Shown: positions 6,848 through 13,839 of the stretch, in pieces | Layout: every line of letters begins with the position of its first letter | Numbering within the stretch: position 1 is the first letter of the stretch | Source of the DNA: Pseudolysinimonas_A sp041984585 | GTDB taxonomy: Bacteria > Actinomycetota > Actinomycetes > Actinomycetales > Microbacteriaceae | Assembly: GCA_041984585.1 (NCBI GenBank) | Contig: JBHIXX010000050.1 | Coordinates: 1-14,335, forward strand | Direction of reading: 5' to 3' | DNA: 14,335 nucleotides | Notes under the pieces: generated by a model | What the model was told of the DNA's origin: nothing | The model's input: only the letters and a program-made list of their open reading frames with translations | The model's database searches: none | Made by a program: the position numbers and the translations under genes

Positions 6848-7078
6848 TCACCAGCCGCGCGTGAGCAGCACGAGCCGTTCGGTGGCGGCGCGGGCTTGCG
6901 CGGCCTCGCGCTCGGTGCGGTAGCGCTCCGCGAGCTGCTCGCGGCCGGGGCGCACTCCGCGCCCGTAGGCGATGAGGGCGATCCCGAGTCGCAGCGCGAC
7001 GCGGTGGTGCAGCCGCACCCGGCGCACCGGTCGGGTGCGCTCGAGGTGCGGGGGGTGGGGGTGCAGCGTGGTGGTCAT
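6848..7078 (-). CDS. Small Arg-rich hypothetical protein
   Basis: A 76-residue basic protein without a recognised function. It starts with MTTTLHPHPPHLERTRPVRR, has a short moderately hydrophobic helix (VALRLGIALIAYG, 27-39) and then a charged helix of Glu/Arg/Ala (REQLAERYRTEREAAQARAA, 46-65) ending in LLLTRGW. Similar short proteins with a Thr- and His-rich start and a GRExLAERY core seem familiar from Microbacteriaceae; this is a recollection and was not searched. The ATG at 7078 has GAGG 6-7 bases upstream. It lies downstream of the leader ORF and attenuator at 7220-7365 and probably shares that transcript. A peripheral membrane or nucleic-acid-binding role is possible from charge alone, but no function is claimed. 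Confidence 0.72.
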   Translation of the reverse strand: MTTTLHPHPPHLERTRPVRRVRLHHRVALRLGIALIAYGRGVRPGREQLAERYRTEREAAQARAATERLVLLTRGW

Positions 7079-7219
7079 GATGGTCCTCGCGTGGGGTGCT
7101 GGCCCGCGGGGATGGCGCGGGCGACGGCTCCGCCCGTCGTGGGGGCGGAGGGGATTCCGACACCGGCGCGGATGCGGAGGGTCGGTCGACGGGACGTCCG
7201 GGCGCGCGGAAAGAAGATG

Positions 7220-7238
7220 GCGAAGCCCGGTGCTTCGC
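7220..7238 (-). terminator. Attenuator-like intrinsic terminator
   Basis: Read on the minus strand: GCGAAGC (7238-7232), loop ACCGG, GCTTCGC (7226-7220), followed by CATCTTCTTT, which is the only T-rich run nearby. It lies between the 27-codon ORF and the 76-residue gene, in the same direction, so it would stop transcription before the gene. The ORF contains GCTTCG at 7307-7302, which can pair with the 5' arm instead. The 203-base stretch 7079-7281 shows no other feature. Confidence 0.55.
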
Positions 7239-7281
7239 GAGCGTCGTCACCGCGGGCGGGTGACGAACGGAACGTCAGCCG

Positions 7282-7365
7282 TCAGGCGGCGAGGGCGCCG
7301 ACGAAGCCGGCGGGGGTGATGCGTGCGCATGCGGTGCGCTGACGCGACGAGGTGTCATGATTCAT
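7282..7365 (-). CDS. Candidate 27-residue leader peptide
   Basis: A short ORF of 27 codons starting MNHDTSSRQR and ending FVGALAA. It is supported mainly by its start region: a perfect Shine-Dalgarno AAAGGAGG (7380-7373) with 7 bases before the ATG, and a good promoter about 28 bases further upstream. No long ORF follows in this frame. The peptide has three Arg, one Cys and several Ala and Thr, with no run of one amino acid that would name a regulated pathway. Its position before a terminator hairpin and the 76-residue protein suggests a leader peptide for attenuation; it could also be a real small protein. No homolog is recalled. Confidence 0.5.
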   Translation of the reverse strand: MNHDTSSRQRTACARITPAGFVGALAA

Positions 7366-7399
7366 CGTCCGGCCTCCTTTCGATTCGGCGTGCGGAGTC

Positions 7400-7429
7400 A
7401 CGCTAGCGAGGCCGAGCAACCCTCGGCAA
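7400..7429 (-). promoter_or_regulatory. Promoter for the leader peptide and 76-residue protein
   Basis: On the minus strand TTGCCG (7429-7424) and TAGCGT (7405-7400) are 18 bases apart. The predicted start is near 7393, giving a 5' leader of about 28 bases with the Shine-Dalgarno in it. This is the best housekeeping-type promoter in the window. The gap 7366-7650 between the two divergent units holds this promoter and the start region of the sigma factor gene. Confidence 0.5.
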
Positions 7430-7650
7430 CCGCCAATCCGGGTCGGGTGGCCACGAGTCGGTAACGATCCGACACGCCCGGGGGTGCGCGTGCACGCGCA
7501 GCACGTCCGTGTCGTTGAGTAGGCGCCCGCGCGAGGTGAGTAGCACCGGGACCTTCCGTCGGCCGTCGGGGTCGCGCCATAGTGGTCAGGATTTCCCGCG
7601 CGCGCGTCAACCTCCGACGACCCGTCGCGCGTCGGAAGGACGTGAGCGCG

Positions 7651-8151
7651 ATGACGGCCGAGAAGGCCCGGGTGGACCTGGACGGGTTCATCGCGCACGA
7701 GTACCCGAAGGTCGTCGCGGCCGTCGGGCTCATCACCGGCAACCGGCAGGACGCCGCGGATGCCGTGCAGGACGCGCTCGTCGGCTACCTCGCGAAGCCC
7801 CCCAAGCGCGAGATCAGCAACGTCGCGGCGTGGATCACGGTCGTGGCGAGCAACCGCGCCCGCGATCTGCAGCGCTCGCGGGCGGCCGAATCGCGCGCCT
7901 ACGCGAAGGTCGGCACGCCCGAGGAGTCGGTGGAGGACGCCGTCGAGGGCCTCGACATCGACGTGGCGGCGGCAATCAAGCAGCTGCCCGAGAAGCAGCG
8001 CCAGGTCTGCGTGCTGCACTACCTGATGGACCAATCCGTGGAGACGATCGCCGAGGGCCTCGGCGTCTCGACCGGAACCGTGAAGACCCAGCTGCACCGC
8101 GCCCGTCAGGCGCTCGCGGCGCGACTGAGGAGGGAGGATCACCATGGCTGA
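7651..8151 (+). CDS. ECF-type RNA polymerase sigma factor (sigma-70 family)
   Basis: A 166-residue cytoplasmic sigma factor with only regions 2 and 4. Region 2 spans about 12-78 (NRQDAADAVQDALVGYLAK, then NVAAWITVVASNRARDLQR, the usual core-binding and -10 recognition segment). Region 4 spans about 103-160 with a clear helix-turn-helix: LPEKQRQVCVLHYLMDQSVE, then IAEGLGVSTGTVKTQLHRAR. The two are joined by an acidic linker (EESVEDAVEGLDID). ATG 7651 has GGAAGG 11 bases upstream; a GTG at 7642 and an ATG at 7582 are in frame but are poorly spaced or lack a ribosome site. The stop lies 8 bases inside the next gene, so the pair is coupled, as expected for a sigma factor and its regulator. The ECF group and target promoters are not identified. 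Confidence 0.92.
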   Translation: MTAEKARVDLDGFIAHEYPKVVAAVGLITGNRQDAADAVQDALVGYLAKPPKREISNVAAWITVVASNRARDLQRSRAAESRAYAKVGTPEESVEDAVEGLDIDVAAAIKQLPEKQRQVCVLHYLMDQSVETIAEGLGVSTGTVKTQLHRARQALAARLRREDHHG

Positions 8152-9088
8152 GCCCACCGGCCCCACCGGGCCTGAGCTCGACGCCGTGCTGCGCGACGCG
8201 TTCCAGCGCACCGTGCAGCCGGGTGACTCCGCCGGGGTCGCCGACGCCATCCGTTCGCGGGTGGCCGCCGGCGACACCGGCACCTCCGTCGCCGCGGCGA
8301 CCGCTCCCGGCTGGGGCTCGGGCGTCGCGTCGTGGCTGCCGTGGCTCGGCCTCGTGGTCGGCGCCGGCGTGGTCGGCGGCGGCCTCGGCGTCGCCGGGGT
8401 GTTCGCCCCCGCGGATGAGGCGGTCGCCTCGCCCTACAACGTCGTGCAGGTGACCACGCCGGTCTACGAGTGCCCGGGCGGACCCGCGGTCACGTCGCTC
8501 GGCGCCAACGAGCGGGTGCTGGCGGTCGCCCGCGACGAGGAGTCGGCGTGGCTGCAGGTGCGCGATCCGCGGAACCTCGCGGCGCTCGTGTGGCTGCCCG
8601 CCGGAGTCGTCACGGTCGACGTCGGGCAGGACATCGCGGCGCTGCCCGTCGGCGACGGATGCCCGGAGGAGCTCGAGTTCGAGGTCGTGCCGGAGGAGAC
8701 GCCGGAGCCCGCCCCCGAGCAGCCGCAGCAGCCCTCGCAGCCGGGCGGTCCGCCGGCGCCCCCGCCCGCCCCGTCGGACACGACTGCGCCCTACATCACT
8801 GGCCCGTCGGCTAGCCCCGACGTCCTCTACGACGGGTACACGAGCACGGTTTCTGTCTATGCGACCGACGACGTCAACGTGACCAACGTCTCGATTACCT
8901 GGAGCGGGGCGCACTCGGGCAGTGCCTCGATGACTCGGGTCGGCGGTTCGAGCCAATGGGCGTTCAGCTATCCCGACCCCGCTGCGGCGCCGGATGGGTA
9001 CGTGACGTTCGTCATGCGAGCGTTCGATGGCGCCGGCAACGCGAGCGGCACGGTGTCGGTCAGCGTCTACTTGGACACGCTGGGTTGA
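8144..9088 (+). CDS. Membrane protein with anti-sigma layout, extracellular SH3-like and Ig-like modules
   Basis: A 314-residue single-pass membrane protein. Residues 1-60 are a probable cytoplasmic part (LDAVLRDAFQRTV, VADAIRSRVAAG), 62-88 a Gly/Val-rich transmembrane helix, 98-158 an SH3-like fold (YNVVQVTTPVYECPGG, ERVLAVARDEESAWLQVRD, LAALVWLPAGVVTV), with Cys110 and Cys173 possibly paired. A Pro/Glu/Gln linker (183-211) leads to an Ig-like module (213-312) with TDDVNVTNVSITWSG and MRAFDGAGNASGTVSV. Start ATG 8144 has GGAGGGAGG upstream and overlaps the sigma gene by 8 bases. The layout and position point to an anti-sigma factor, but there is no HxxxCxxC zinc motif and no recognised anti-sigma domain, so this is inference. 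The Ig-like module has different codon use from the rest. Confidence 0.78.
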   Translation: MAEPTGPTGPELDAVLRDAFQRTVQPGDSAGVADAIRSRVAAGDTGTSVAAATAPGWGSGVASWLPWLGLVVGAGVVGGGLGVAGVFAPADEAVASPYNVVQVTTPVYECPGGPAVTSLGANERVLAVARDEESAWLQVRDPRNLAALVWLPAGVVTVDVGQDIAALPVGDGCPEELEFEVVPEETPEPAPEQPQQPSQPGGPPAPPPAPSDTTAPYITGPSASPDVLYDGYTSTVSVYATDDVNVTNVSITWSGAHSGSASMTRVGGSSQWAFSYPDPAAAPDGYVTFVMRAFDGAGNASGTVSVSVYLDTLG

Positions 9089-9092
9089 TCGC

Positions 9093-11606
9093 ATGACCGT
9101 TCCCAAGTGGCTCATCCCCGTGCTCGCCGTCGTGGCGGCGGTGGCCGTCGGCGTGACCGGGTGGCTGGTCGGCATCCGGTTCGCCCCCGAGCCCGAGGCC
9201 GCGCCGCCGCCCACGCTCGAGACGCTCCCCGTCGCCGGGCCGATCGATCCCGAGGCCGAGGTGCCCGAGGGGGAGGTTCCGGTCAGCCCGGCGCTCGGCT
9301 CCCAGGACGTGGTCGTGCCGACCGCCGCCGACGACGCCCGCGACCCGTGGCTCGACGGCCTGATCGCCGACCTGGCGGCCGCCGACGACCCCGGCCTGGG
9401 GATCATCGAGGTCTACGACGAGACCGGACCGGCCGGGGCATCCGGAGCAGAGGGCGCCGGGGACGTGTGCGCTCCGCCGGAGGGCGACGCCCCCGCGGAC
9501 TGCCCGAGCGGTGTCTACGGCACGGTGCTCGCGCTCACCGACCTCGAGGAGCCCTTCGACGTCGTGGGACAGGCGTGGCCGAGCGACTACCGGTCCCTTC
9601 CCGCCGCGCCCCCCGTCGCGTGCCCCGTGTCGCCCGACGCGGACGGGCTCACCGCCGTGCCGTTCGGCATCGGCACCAACGCCCCGGCCGAGATCACCAT
9701 CACCTACACCTGGAACGGCAACCCCGATCCGGCGCTGACCGCGACGATCCCGACCACCGACGACGAGCGCGCCGCCTGGGATGCCTGGCGGGACCGCGAC
9801 GGCGACTACTCCGAGCCCGACGCGCGTCCGCAGCACTGCTTCGTGCTGCCCGACCTGCGTCCGAACACGGCCTACCGCATGGAGATCGAGGCGGTCGACG
9901 ACCTCGGTCGCACCGCGAGCGACGTCGTGTTCTGGGTCACCGACGGCCGGGCGGGCGACGAGCCGCCGGTGCGCGTCGTGCCGCTCACCGACAACGTGCT
10001 GTTCGTCTCGGCGCCGCACCGCGACACCGAGTCGATCGAGATGCGCGTCGCGCTCGTCGACCCGGCCGACGCCGCGCGGGTGCAGCTCACCGGCGTCGAG
10101 CAGTGCGACGTCGAGGCCGACCTGCTGCCGGAGTACGCGCCCGTGGTCGAGGGGAGCGTCTCGTCGTCGTATCTCGCCTCCCACGGCTACGACGAGACGT
10201 TCACACGGCACACCTCGGGCTCGTTCTCGGTGCCGGAGGGGTCGCTGGTGGCGATCTGCATCCGGTGGTTCGAAGAGGACGCGCCGAGCTGGTCGGCGGG
10301 CACGGTGCTGCGCCAGTACTCCCAGTGGGCGTCGAGCCCCGACCGCCTCGTGCCGACCGTGTCGGTGACCGGGCTCGACCTGCTGCGTCAGGTGGATGCC
10401 GACGCCGTCACGGTCACGGCGGCGACCCGCGAGGGATTCCCGTGCGGTTCGTGGACCGGCCCGGGCGCCCGCAGCGACGGCGTCGAACTCGACCCGGTCG
10501 TGCCGATCTGCGACCTCGGCGCGATGCCGCTCGACCGCCGCGCCGCCCTCAGCTACGACATCGTCGTGCGCACGTCGATCACGTTCGACGGTCGCACCAC
10601 CACGAACGGCGTCGTCTTGCGGCTCTCGGACCAGGACTGCCGCGGCGACTGCGCGGTGCCCGGGCCGGACCACTACGCCGTGCTGCTGCCCACCATCGAG
10701 ACGGCCGCCGGGCTCTGCGGCAGCTCGTTCGGCGCGGACTGCGACCCGCCCACCGCCGAGCGGGTGGCCGGCAGCGTCGGCCTCGAGGTGGCCTGGGGCG
10801 AGGGGTCGAGCAACGGGTACCCGGAGTGGACCGTGGGGCCGAGCACGATCGTCGACCCCGACGCGCCGCCGCCCGCCGACGTGCCCCAGCTCGACACCAC
10901 CGAGCGCATCGAGGTGATCGAGCGCGACGGGCGGGTCTTCCTCGCATTCACCCTCCGCGCCGACCGCGATGAGCTCGGCTACCAGGTGGACGTCGACGGC
11001 GACTGCGGCATCGACGGCTTCCTTCCCGCGGCCGGGGGCGGCTTCGAGGCGGGCGACGAGACCGAGCGGTACATCGAGCTCGGCCCGGTCTGTCACGGGA
11101 CCGCCTACACGGTGAGCGTGCGGCTCGTCAGCGACGGCGACGGTACGAGTTCGCTCTGGTCGGCGGACGGTCTCGTCTCGGGCACCCAGTACTGGGACTC
11201 GCGGGTGCGCACGCCCTCCCTCACCTACGACATCGGTGGCGAGGTAACGGTGCAGCTCCCCGAGGATCGCGCGCCGTTCGGCGCCTACGTCGATGTGCTC
11301 GAGATCAGCGTCGACGGCGACCCGCTGTTCCGTCGCTCCGGATTCTGCGTCGACGCCTCCGGCGCCACTTTCGACATGCGTCCCTACTTCTTCGCGGTGT
11401 CCGAGATCGCCACCATGTCGACCCGCATCTCGTACATCTCGTTCGCCGACGCCGAGAGCGCCGACGCCTGCGCGGGTCGGCCTGAGGGCGGGGTCTTTGC
11501 GGAGCGCGGCACCGGCAGCCTCCCCGCCGACTCGCTCGCGGTGGGGCGCGACATCCGCACGATCACGAGCTCGATGGTGATCGTCCTGCGCGCCACCCGG
11601 GCATGA
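9093..11606 (+). CDS. Large membrane-anchored exported protein with FN3-like segments
   Basis: An 837-residue protein with no family recognised over its whole length. It begins with a short MTVPKW cytoplasmic end, a signal-anchor helix (7-29), and a Pro/Glu-rich stalk (31-80); the remainder should be outside the cell. All 16 Cys are extracytoplasmic (126, 137, 177, 249, 338, 389, 451, 473, 516, 520, 542, 550, 638, 667, 752, 793), consistent with disulfides. FN3-like strands are seen at 249-285 (LPDLRPNTAYRMEIEAVDDL) and 662-695 (LGPVCHGTAYTVSVRLVSDG). Acidic residues dominate. The ATG at 9093 lies 4 bases after the previous stop and lacks a Shine-Dalgarno, so translation is probably coupled; an ATG at 9027 in frame would overlap the previous gene and precede the signal anchor. 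The role is unknown; context suggests a partner in envelope sensing or the output of the sigma factor. Confidence 0.85.
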   Translation: MTVPKWLIPVLAVVAAVAVGVTGWLVGIRFAPEPEAAPPPTLETLPVAGPIDPEAEVPEGEVPVSPALGSQDVVVPTAADDARDPWLDGLIADLAAADDPGLGIIEVYDETGPAGASGAEGAGDVCAPPEGDAPADCPSGVYGTVLALTDLEEPFDVVGQAWPSDYRSLPAAPPVACPVSPDADGLTAVPFGIGTNAPAEITITYTWNGNPDPALTATIPTTDDERAAWDAWRDRDGDYSEPDARPQHCFVLPDLRPNTAYRMEIEAVDDLGRTASDVVFWVTDGRAGDEPPVRVVPLTDNVLFVSAPHRDTESIEMRVALVDPADAARVQLTGVEQCDVEADLLPEYAPVVEGSVSSSYLASHGYDETFTRHTSGSFSVPEGSLVAICIRWFEEDAPSWSAGTVLRQYSQWASSPDRLVPTVSVTGLDLLRQVDADAVTVTAATREGFPCGSWTGPGARSDGVELDPVVPICDLGAMPLDRRAALSYDIVVRTSITFDGRTTTNGVVLRLSDQDCRGDCAVPGPDHYAVLLPTIETAAGLCGSSFGADCDPPTAERVAGSVGLEVAWGEGSSNGYPEWTVGPSTIVDPDAPPPADVPQLDTTERIEVIERDGRVFLAFTLRADRDELGYQVDVDGDCGIDGFLPAAGGGFEAGDETERYIELGPVCHGTAYTVSVRLVSDGDGTSSLWSADGLVSGTQYWDSRVRTPSLTYDIGGEVTVQLPEDRAPFGAYVDVLEISVDGDPLFRRSGFCVDASGATFDMRPYFFAVSEIATMSTRISYISFADAESADACAGRPEGGVFAERGTGSLPADSLAVGRDIRTITSSMVIVLRATRA

Positions 11607-11685
11607 GCACGCGCTGAGTCGGCACCCCGGGAGCGAAGTCCGCGCGAGCCCTGCGCCGGGCGGCGCCTTCCGCCAGGATGTCGGC

Positions 11686-12327
11686 ATGACGGCCCGACGC
11701 CTGCTGGGGGTGCTCCACGTCGCCGTGGGCGCCTTCCTGCTGTTCACGCTCGTGTACCAGATCGTCGACCTGAACATCGGCGGCGGATTCTTGGCGACCG
11801 AGTACTTCGCCTACTTCACGGTGCTGTCGATGTTCCTCACCGTGCTGCTGCTGGTGTGGACCGGCGTCTCGATGCTGCGTCGCGCCACCGACTCCGTCGT
11901 GCTCACCTCGTGGGCGTGGGCGATCGTGCCGGTCGCGATGGTGACGGCGATCGTCTACAACGTCACCCTCCGCGGGCGGCCGACTGACGTCTACCTCGGC
12001 CAGCCGTGGGAGAACGAGGTGCTGCACGTCGGCATCCCGGCGTTCCTCGTCGTCGACTGGTTCCTGCTGCGCCTGCTCGACCCGGGCCGCCCGCGGCTGC
12101 GCTGGCCCGCCGCCCTCGTCGCGCTCGTCTTCCCGACCGTGTGGGTCGTGCTCACCATGCTGCGCGGGCTGCTGCTCGACGGCTGGTTCCCCTACCCGTT
12201 CCTCGAGCCCGACGGCCCCGACGGGGTGCCCGGCATCCTCGCCTACGTCGTCGGCATCTTCCTGTTCATCGAGCTGACCTCGGTCGCCGGCATCGCGGTC
12301 ACGCGCACCGGCCGCCGGGCCCGCTGA
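11686..12327 (+). CDS. Pr6Pr family membrane protein
   Basis: A 213-residue integral membrane protein with about six hydrophobic helices (approximately 6-27, 39-62, 74-93, 113-130, 141-163, 184-206). The pattern resembles the Pr6Pr (FAR-17a/AIG1-like) family of actinobacteria: an early TEYFAYFTVLSMFL (38-51), polar YNVTLRG (91-97), ENEVLHVGIPAFLVVDWFLL (109-128) with a His and Asp in the helices, and PYPFLEP (169-175). The function of bacterial members is not established, though eukaryotic AIG1/ADTRP proteins are Thr/His hydrolases of fatty acid esters; the conserved polar residues here fit that loosely. ATG 11686 has AGGA 9 bases upstream. The 79 bases after the large exported protein gene contain no clear terminator, so read-through from that operon is possible. 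Confidence 0.82.
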   Translation: MTARRLLGVLHVAVGAFLLFTLVYQIVDLNIGGGFLATEYFAYFTVLSMFLTVLLLVWTGVSMLRRATDSVVLTSWAWAIVPVAMVTAIVYNVTLRGRPTDVYLGQPWENEVLHVGIPAFLVVDWFLLRLLDPGRPRLRWPAALVALVFPTVWVVLTMLRGLLLDGWFPYPFLEPDGPDGVPGILAYVVGIFLFIELTSVAGIAVTRTGRRAR

Positions 12328-12332
12328 CCCGC

Positions 12333-12352
12333 GCGGGCGTGACCCCGCCCGC
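12333..12352. terminator. Hairpin between convergent genes
   Basis: GCGGGCG (12333-12339) pairs with CGCCCGC (12346-12352) around the loop TGACCC. It occupies most of the 34-base gap between the plus-strand Pr6Pr gene and the minus-strand Nei2 gene. There is no T-tract. Confidence 0.5.
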
Positions 12353-12361
12353 CTCGCGGGC

Positions 12362-13165
12362 TCAGGTCTGGCAGATCGGGCACCACGCCGTGACCCGCTC
12401 CTGGCCCGGAACGCGACCCAGCTCGCCGCCCGCCACCGGGGTGCCGCAGCGTCGGCACGGCCGCCCCGCGCGCCCGTAGACCCAGCTCGTGCGCCCCGAG
12501 CGCAGGTCGCCCGTCGTCGACCGGATGGCGCGGTCGCGGTTGGCGGTCAGCATCCGGTGGGCCAGGGCGACCACCGCGGGCAGGTCGGGCACCTCGCCGA
12601 CCGGCCGGGTCGGCAGCAGGCCGCGCACGAAGCAGATCTCGGTGGCGTAGACGTTGCCCACGCCCGCCAGGTTGCGCTGGTCGAGCAGCGCCACCGCGAC
12701 GGGCACCTCGGGCGCCGCCGCCAGCCGGCGCACCGCCTCGTCGGCATCCCAGTCGGGCCCGAGCAGGTCGGGGCCGAGGTGGGCGACCGCCTGCTGCTCC
12801 TCGGCGCGGGGCAGCACCTCGAGCACGCCCAGCTCGAATCCGACCGACTGCACGGGGGCGGTGGTCAGTACGGCGCGCGCCTGGAAGGCCGGACGCCGCC
12901 AGCGCTCGTATCCCGCGCCGCCCCCCGGTGCGACGGCGGGGAACAGCCGCCAGGCGCCCTCCATCTTGAGGTGGGAGTGGATGCTCCACTCCCCGATCCG
13001 GTGGAAGAGGTGCTTGCCCCGCGCCACCACCTCCCGCACCGTCTCGCCGGTGAGGTCGACGGTGGCGAACCCGGGCACCCGGATGTCACATCCGGTGAGC
13101 ACCTGGCCGGCGAGCGCGGCGTGCTGGTCGCGTGCCGCACGCCAGACGGTGTCGCCCTCGGGCAC
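12362..13165 (-). CDS. nei2: Fpg/Nei family DNA glycosylase (Nei2 type)
   Basis: A 267-residue bifunctional DNA glycosylase/AP lyase of base-excision repair, acting on oxidised bases in the cytoplasm. The catalytic N-terminal Pro and Glu are present in MPEGDTVW (Pro2, Glu3), a conserved lysine lies in GKHLFHR (Lys51), the helix-two-turn-helix is LDQRNLAGVGNVYATEICF (161-179), and the C-terminal zinc finger has Cys237, Cys240, Cys262 and Cys265 (PCRRC and WCPIC). MPEGDTVWR and the length match actinobacterial Nei2 rather than Fpg (which starts MPELPEVE). The start is GTG at 13165, fixed by the need for Pro at position 2; GAGGGG lies 8 bases upstream. It follows the nuclease gene by 38 bases on the same strand, so it may be the last gene of that transcript. 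Confidence 0.94.
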   Translation of the reverse strand: MPEGDTVWRAARDQHAALAGQVLTGCDIRVPGFATVDLTGETVREVVARGKHLFHRIGEWSIHSHLKMEGAWRLFPAVAPGGGAGYERWRRPAFQARAVLTTAPVQSVGFELGVLEVLPRAEEQQAVAHLGPDLLGPDWDADEAVRRLAAAPEVPVAVALLDQRNLAGVGNVYATEICFVRGLLPTRPVGEVPDLPAVVALAHRMLTANRDRAIRSTTGDLRSGRTSWVYGRAGRPCRRCGTPVAGGELGRVPGQERVTAWCPICQT

Positions 13166-13203
13166 CTAGTCGCCCCTCGCGGCCCCGGCCGCCTCGCGGA
13201 CGG

Positions 13204-13839
13204 TCAGCATGCGGCCCACATGCCGCGGTGCGCGGCGTCGGCCTCGATCTCCGCCGCGAGCAGCTCGTCGAAGTAGAAGTCGTTGGGCATCACCCGGATC
13301 GCCTCGGCGAACCCGCCCTCCACCAGCGCCAGGTTGATGAACACCCCGTCGGGCGTCCACAGGTAGAACAGGCGGCGGTCGTAGTCGTCCCACGAGTCGA
13401 CGTCGGGGGCGGCGTAGACGGTGGAGCCGAGCGGGGCGAGCCGCAGCAGCTCCGCCTCCGCCTCGTCGCCGAAGCACTCGTACTGCGGATACACCTCGGG
13501 GGTGTCGATGCCGATCAGTCGCACCGAGATCGGCCACGTGGCGTCGACGACGTCGTTCGGCGTCACCACCTGCAGGCGCGCCGTGTCGCCGTCGACGATC
13601 TCGACCACCCGCATCGCGAACGCGTCGTCGGGGATCGGGAACCCGGCCCCGGCGTCGCCGGTGCCCGTTCCCGGGTCGCCGGAGTCACCGCCGGTCGGCT
13701 CGCCCGAGGTGCCGCTGCCGGCCAGCTCCTCGATGATCGCCTCGACGACGGCCTCGGAGCACCCGGTGAGCAGCGTCGCGCCCAGCGCCGCGGCGGCGAC
13801 GGCGGCGAGCGTCCGCCTCACTGCGCCGCCGGAGGTCAC
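13204..13839 (-). CDS. Thermonuclease (SNase-like) lipoprotein
   Basis: A 211-residue exported nuclease. The N-terminus has an Arg pair, a hydrophobic stretch and the lipobox LLTGC (lipidated Cys27), followed by a Gly/Ser/Asp-rich linker (41-66). The staphylococcal nuclease fold begins at VVEIVDGDTARLQ (78-90). The catalytic residues are in place: Arg107, Asp112 and Glu115 in VRLIGIDTPE, and Arg155 in DDYDRRLFYL, equivalent to Arg35, Asp40, Glu43 and Arg87 of the staphylococcal enzyme. The protein ends in GMWAAC, as in many family members. The GTG at 13839 has GGAG about 7 bases upstream and overlaps the stop of the PIN toxin gene by 4 bases (GTGA); a second GTG six codons later is possible. 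Expected to cut DNA or RNA at the cell surface with calcium. Confidence 0.9.
   Translation of the reverse strand: MTSGGAVRRTLAAVAAAALGATLLTGCSEAVVEAIIEELAGSGTSGEPTGGDSGDPGTGTGDAGAGFPIPDDAFAMRVVEIVDGDTARLQVVTPNDVVDATWPISVRLIGIDTPEVYPQYECFGDEAEAELLRLAPLGSTVYAAPDVDSWDDYDRRLFYLWTPDGVFINLALVEGGFAEAIRVMPNDFYFDELLAAEIEADAAHRGMWAAC

Noticed and set aside
5457..6923. 488-codon plus-strand open frame over the ABC ATPase gene
   Set aside because: It is antisense to an ATPase with all motifs intact and runs across a likely promoter region and the DUF427 gene in another frame.
7548..7576. GGGACC and GTCGCG 17 bases apart upstream of the sigma factor gene as an ECF autoregulated promoter
   Set aside because: It only loosely resembles GGAAC/CGTC-type ECF promoters, lies 75 bases or more from the start codon, and such G/C-rich pairs are common by chance here.
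7366..8283. Upstream extension of the 27-codon minus-strand ORF to a 333-codon frame
   Set aside because: It would run antisense through the sigma factor gene and its start region; the internal ATG with AAAGGAGG and a promoter is a far better start.
9060..11777. 905-codon minus-strand open frame
   Set aside because: It lies opposite the large exported protein gene, has no signal peptide or recognisable domain, and is rich in Arg, Gly and His as expected of an antisense shadow.
13166..13203. GCGGCC/GGCCGC hairpin between the nuclease and Nei2 genes as a terminator
   Set aside because: The loop is only GG, there is no T-tract, and the sequence also carries the ribosome site of Nei2; read-through seems as likely.
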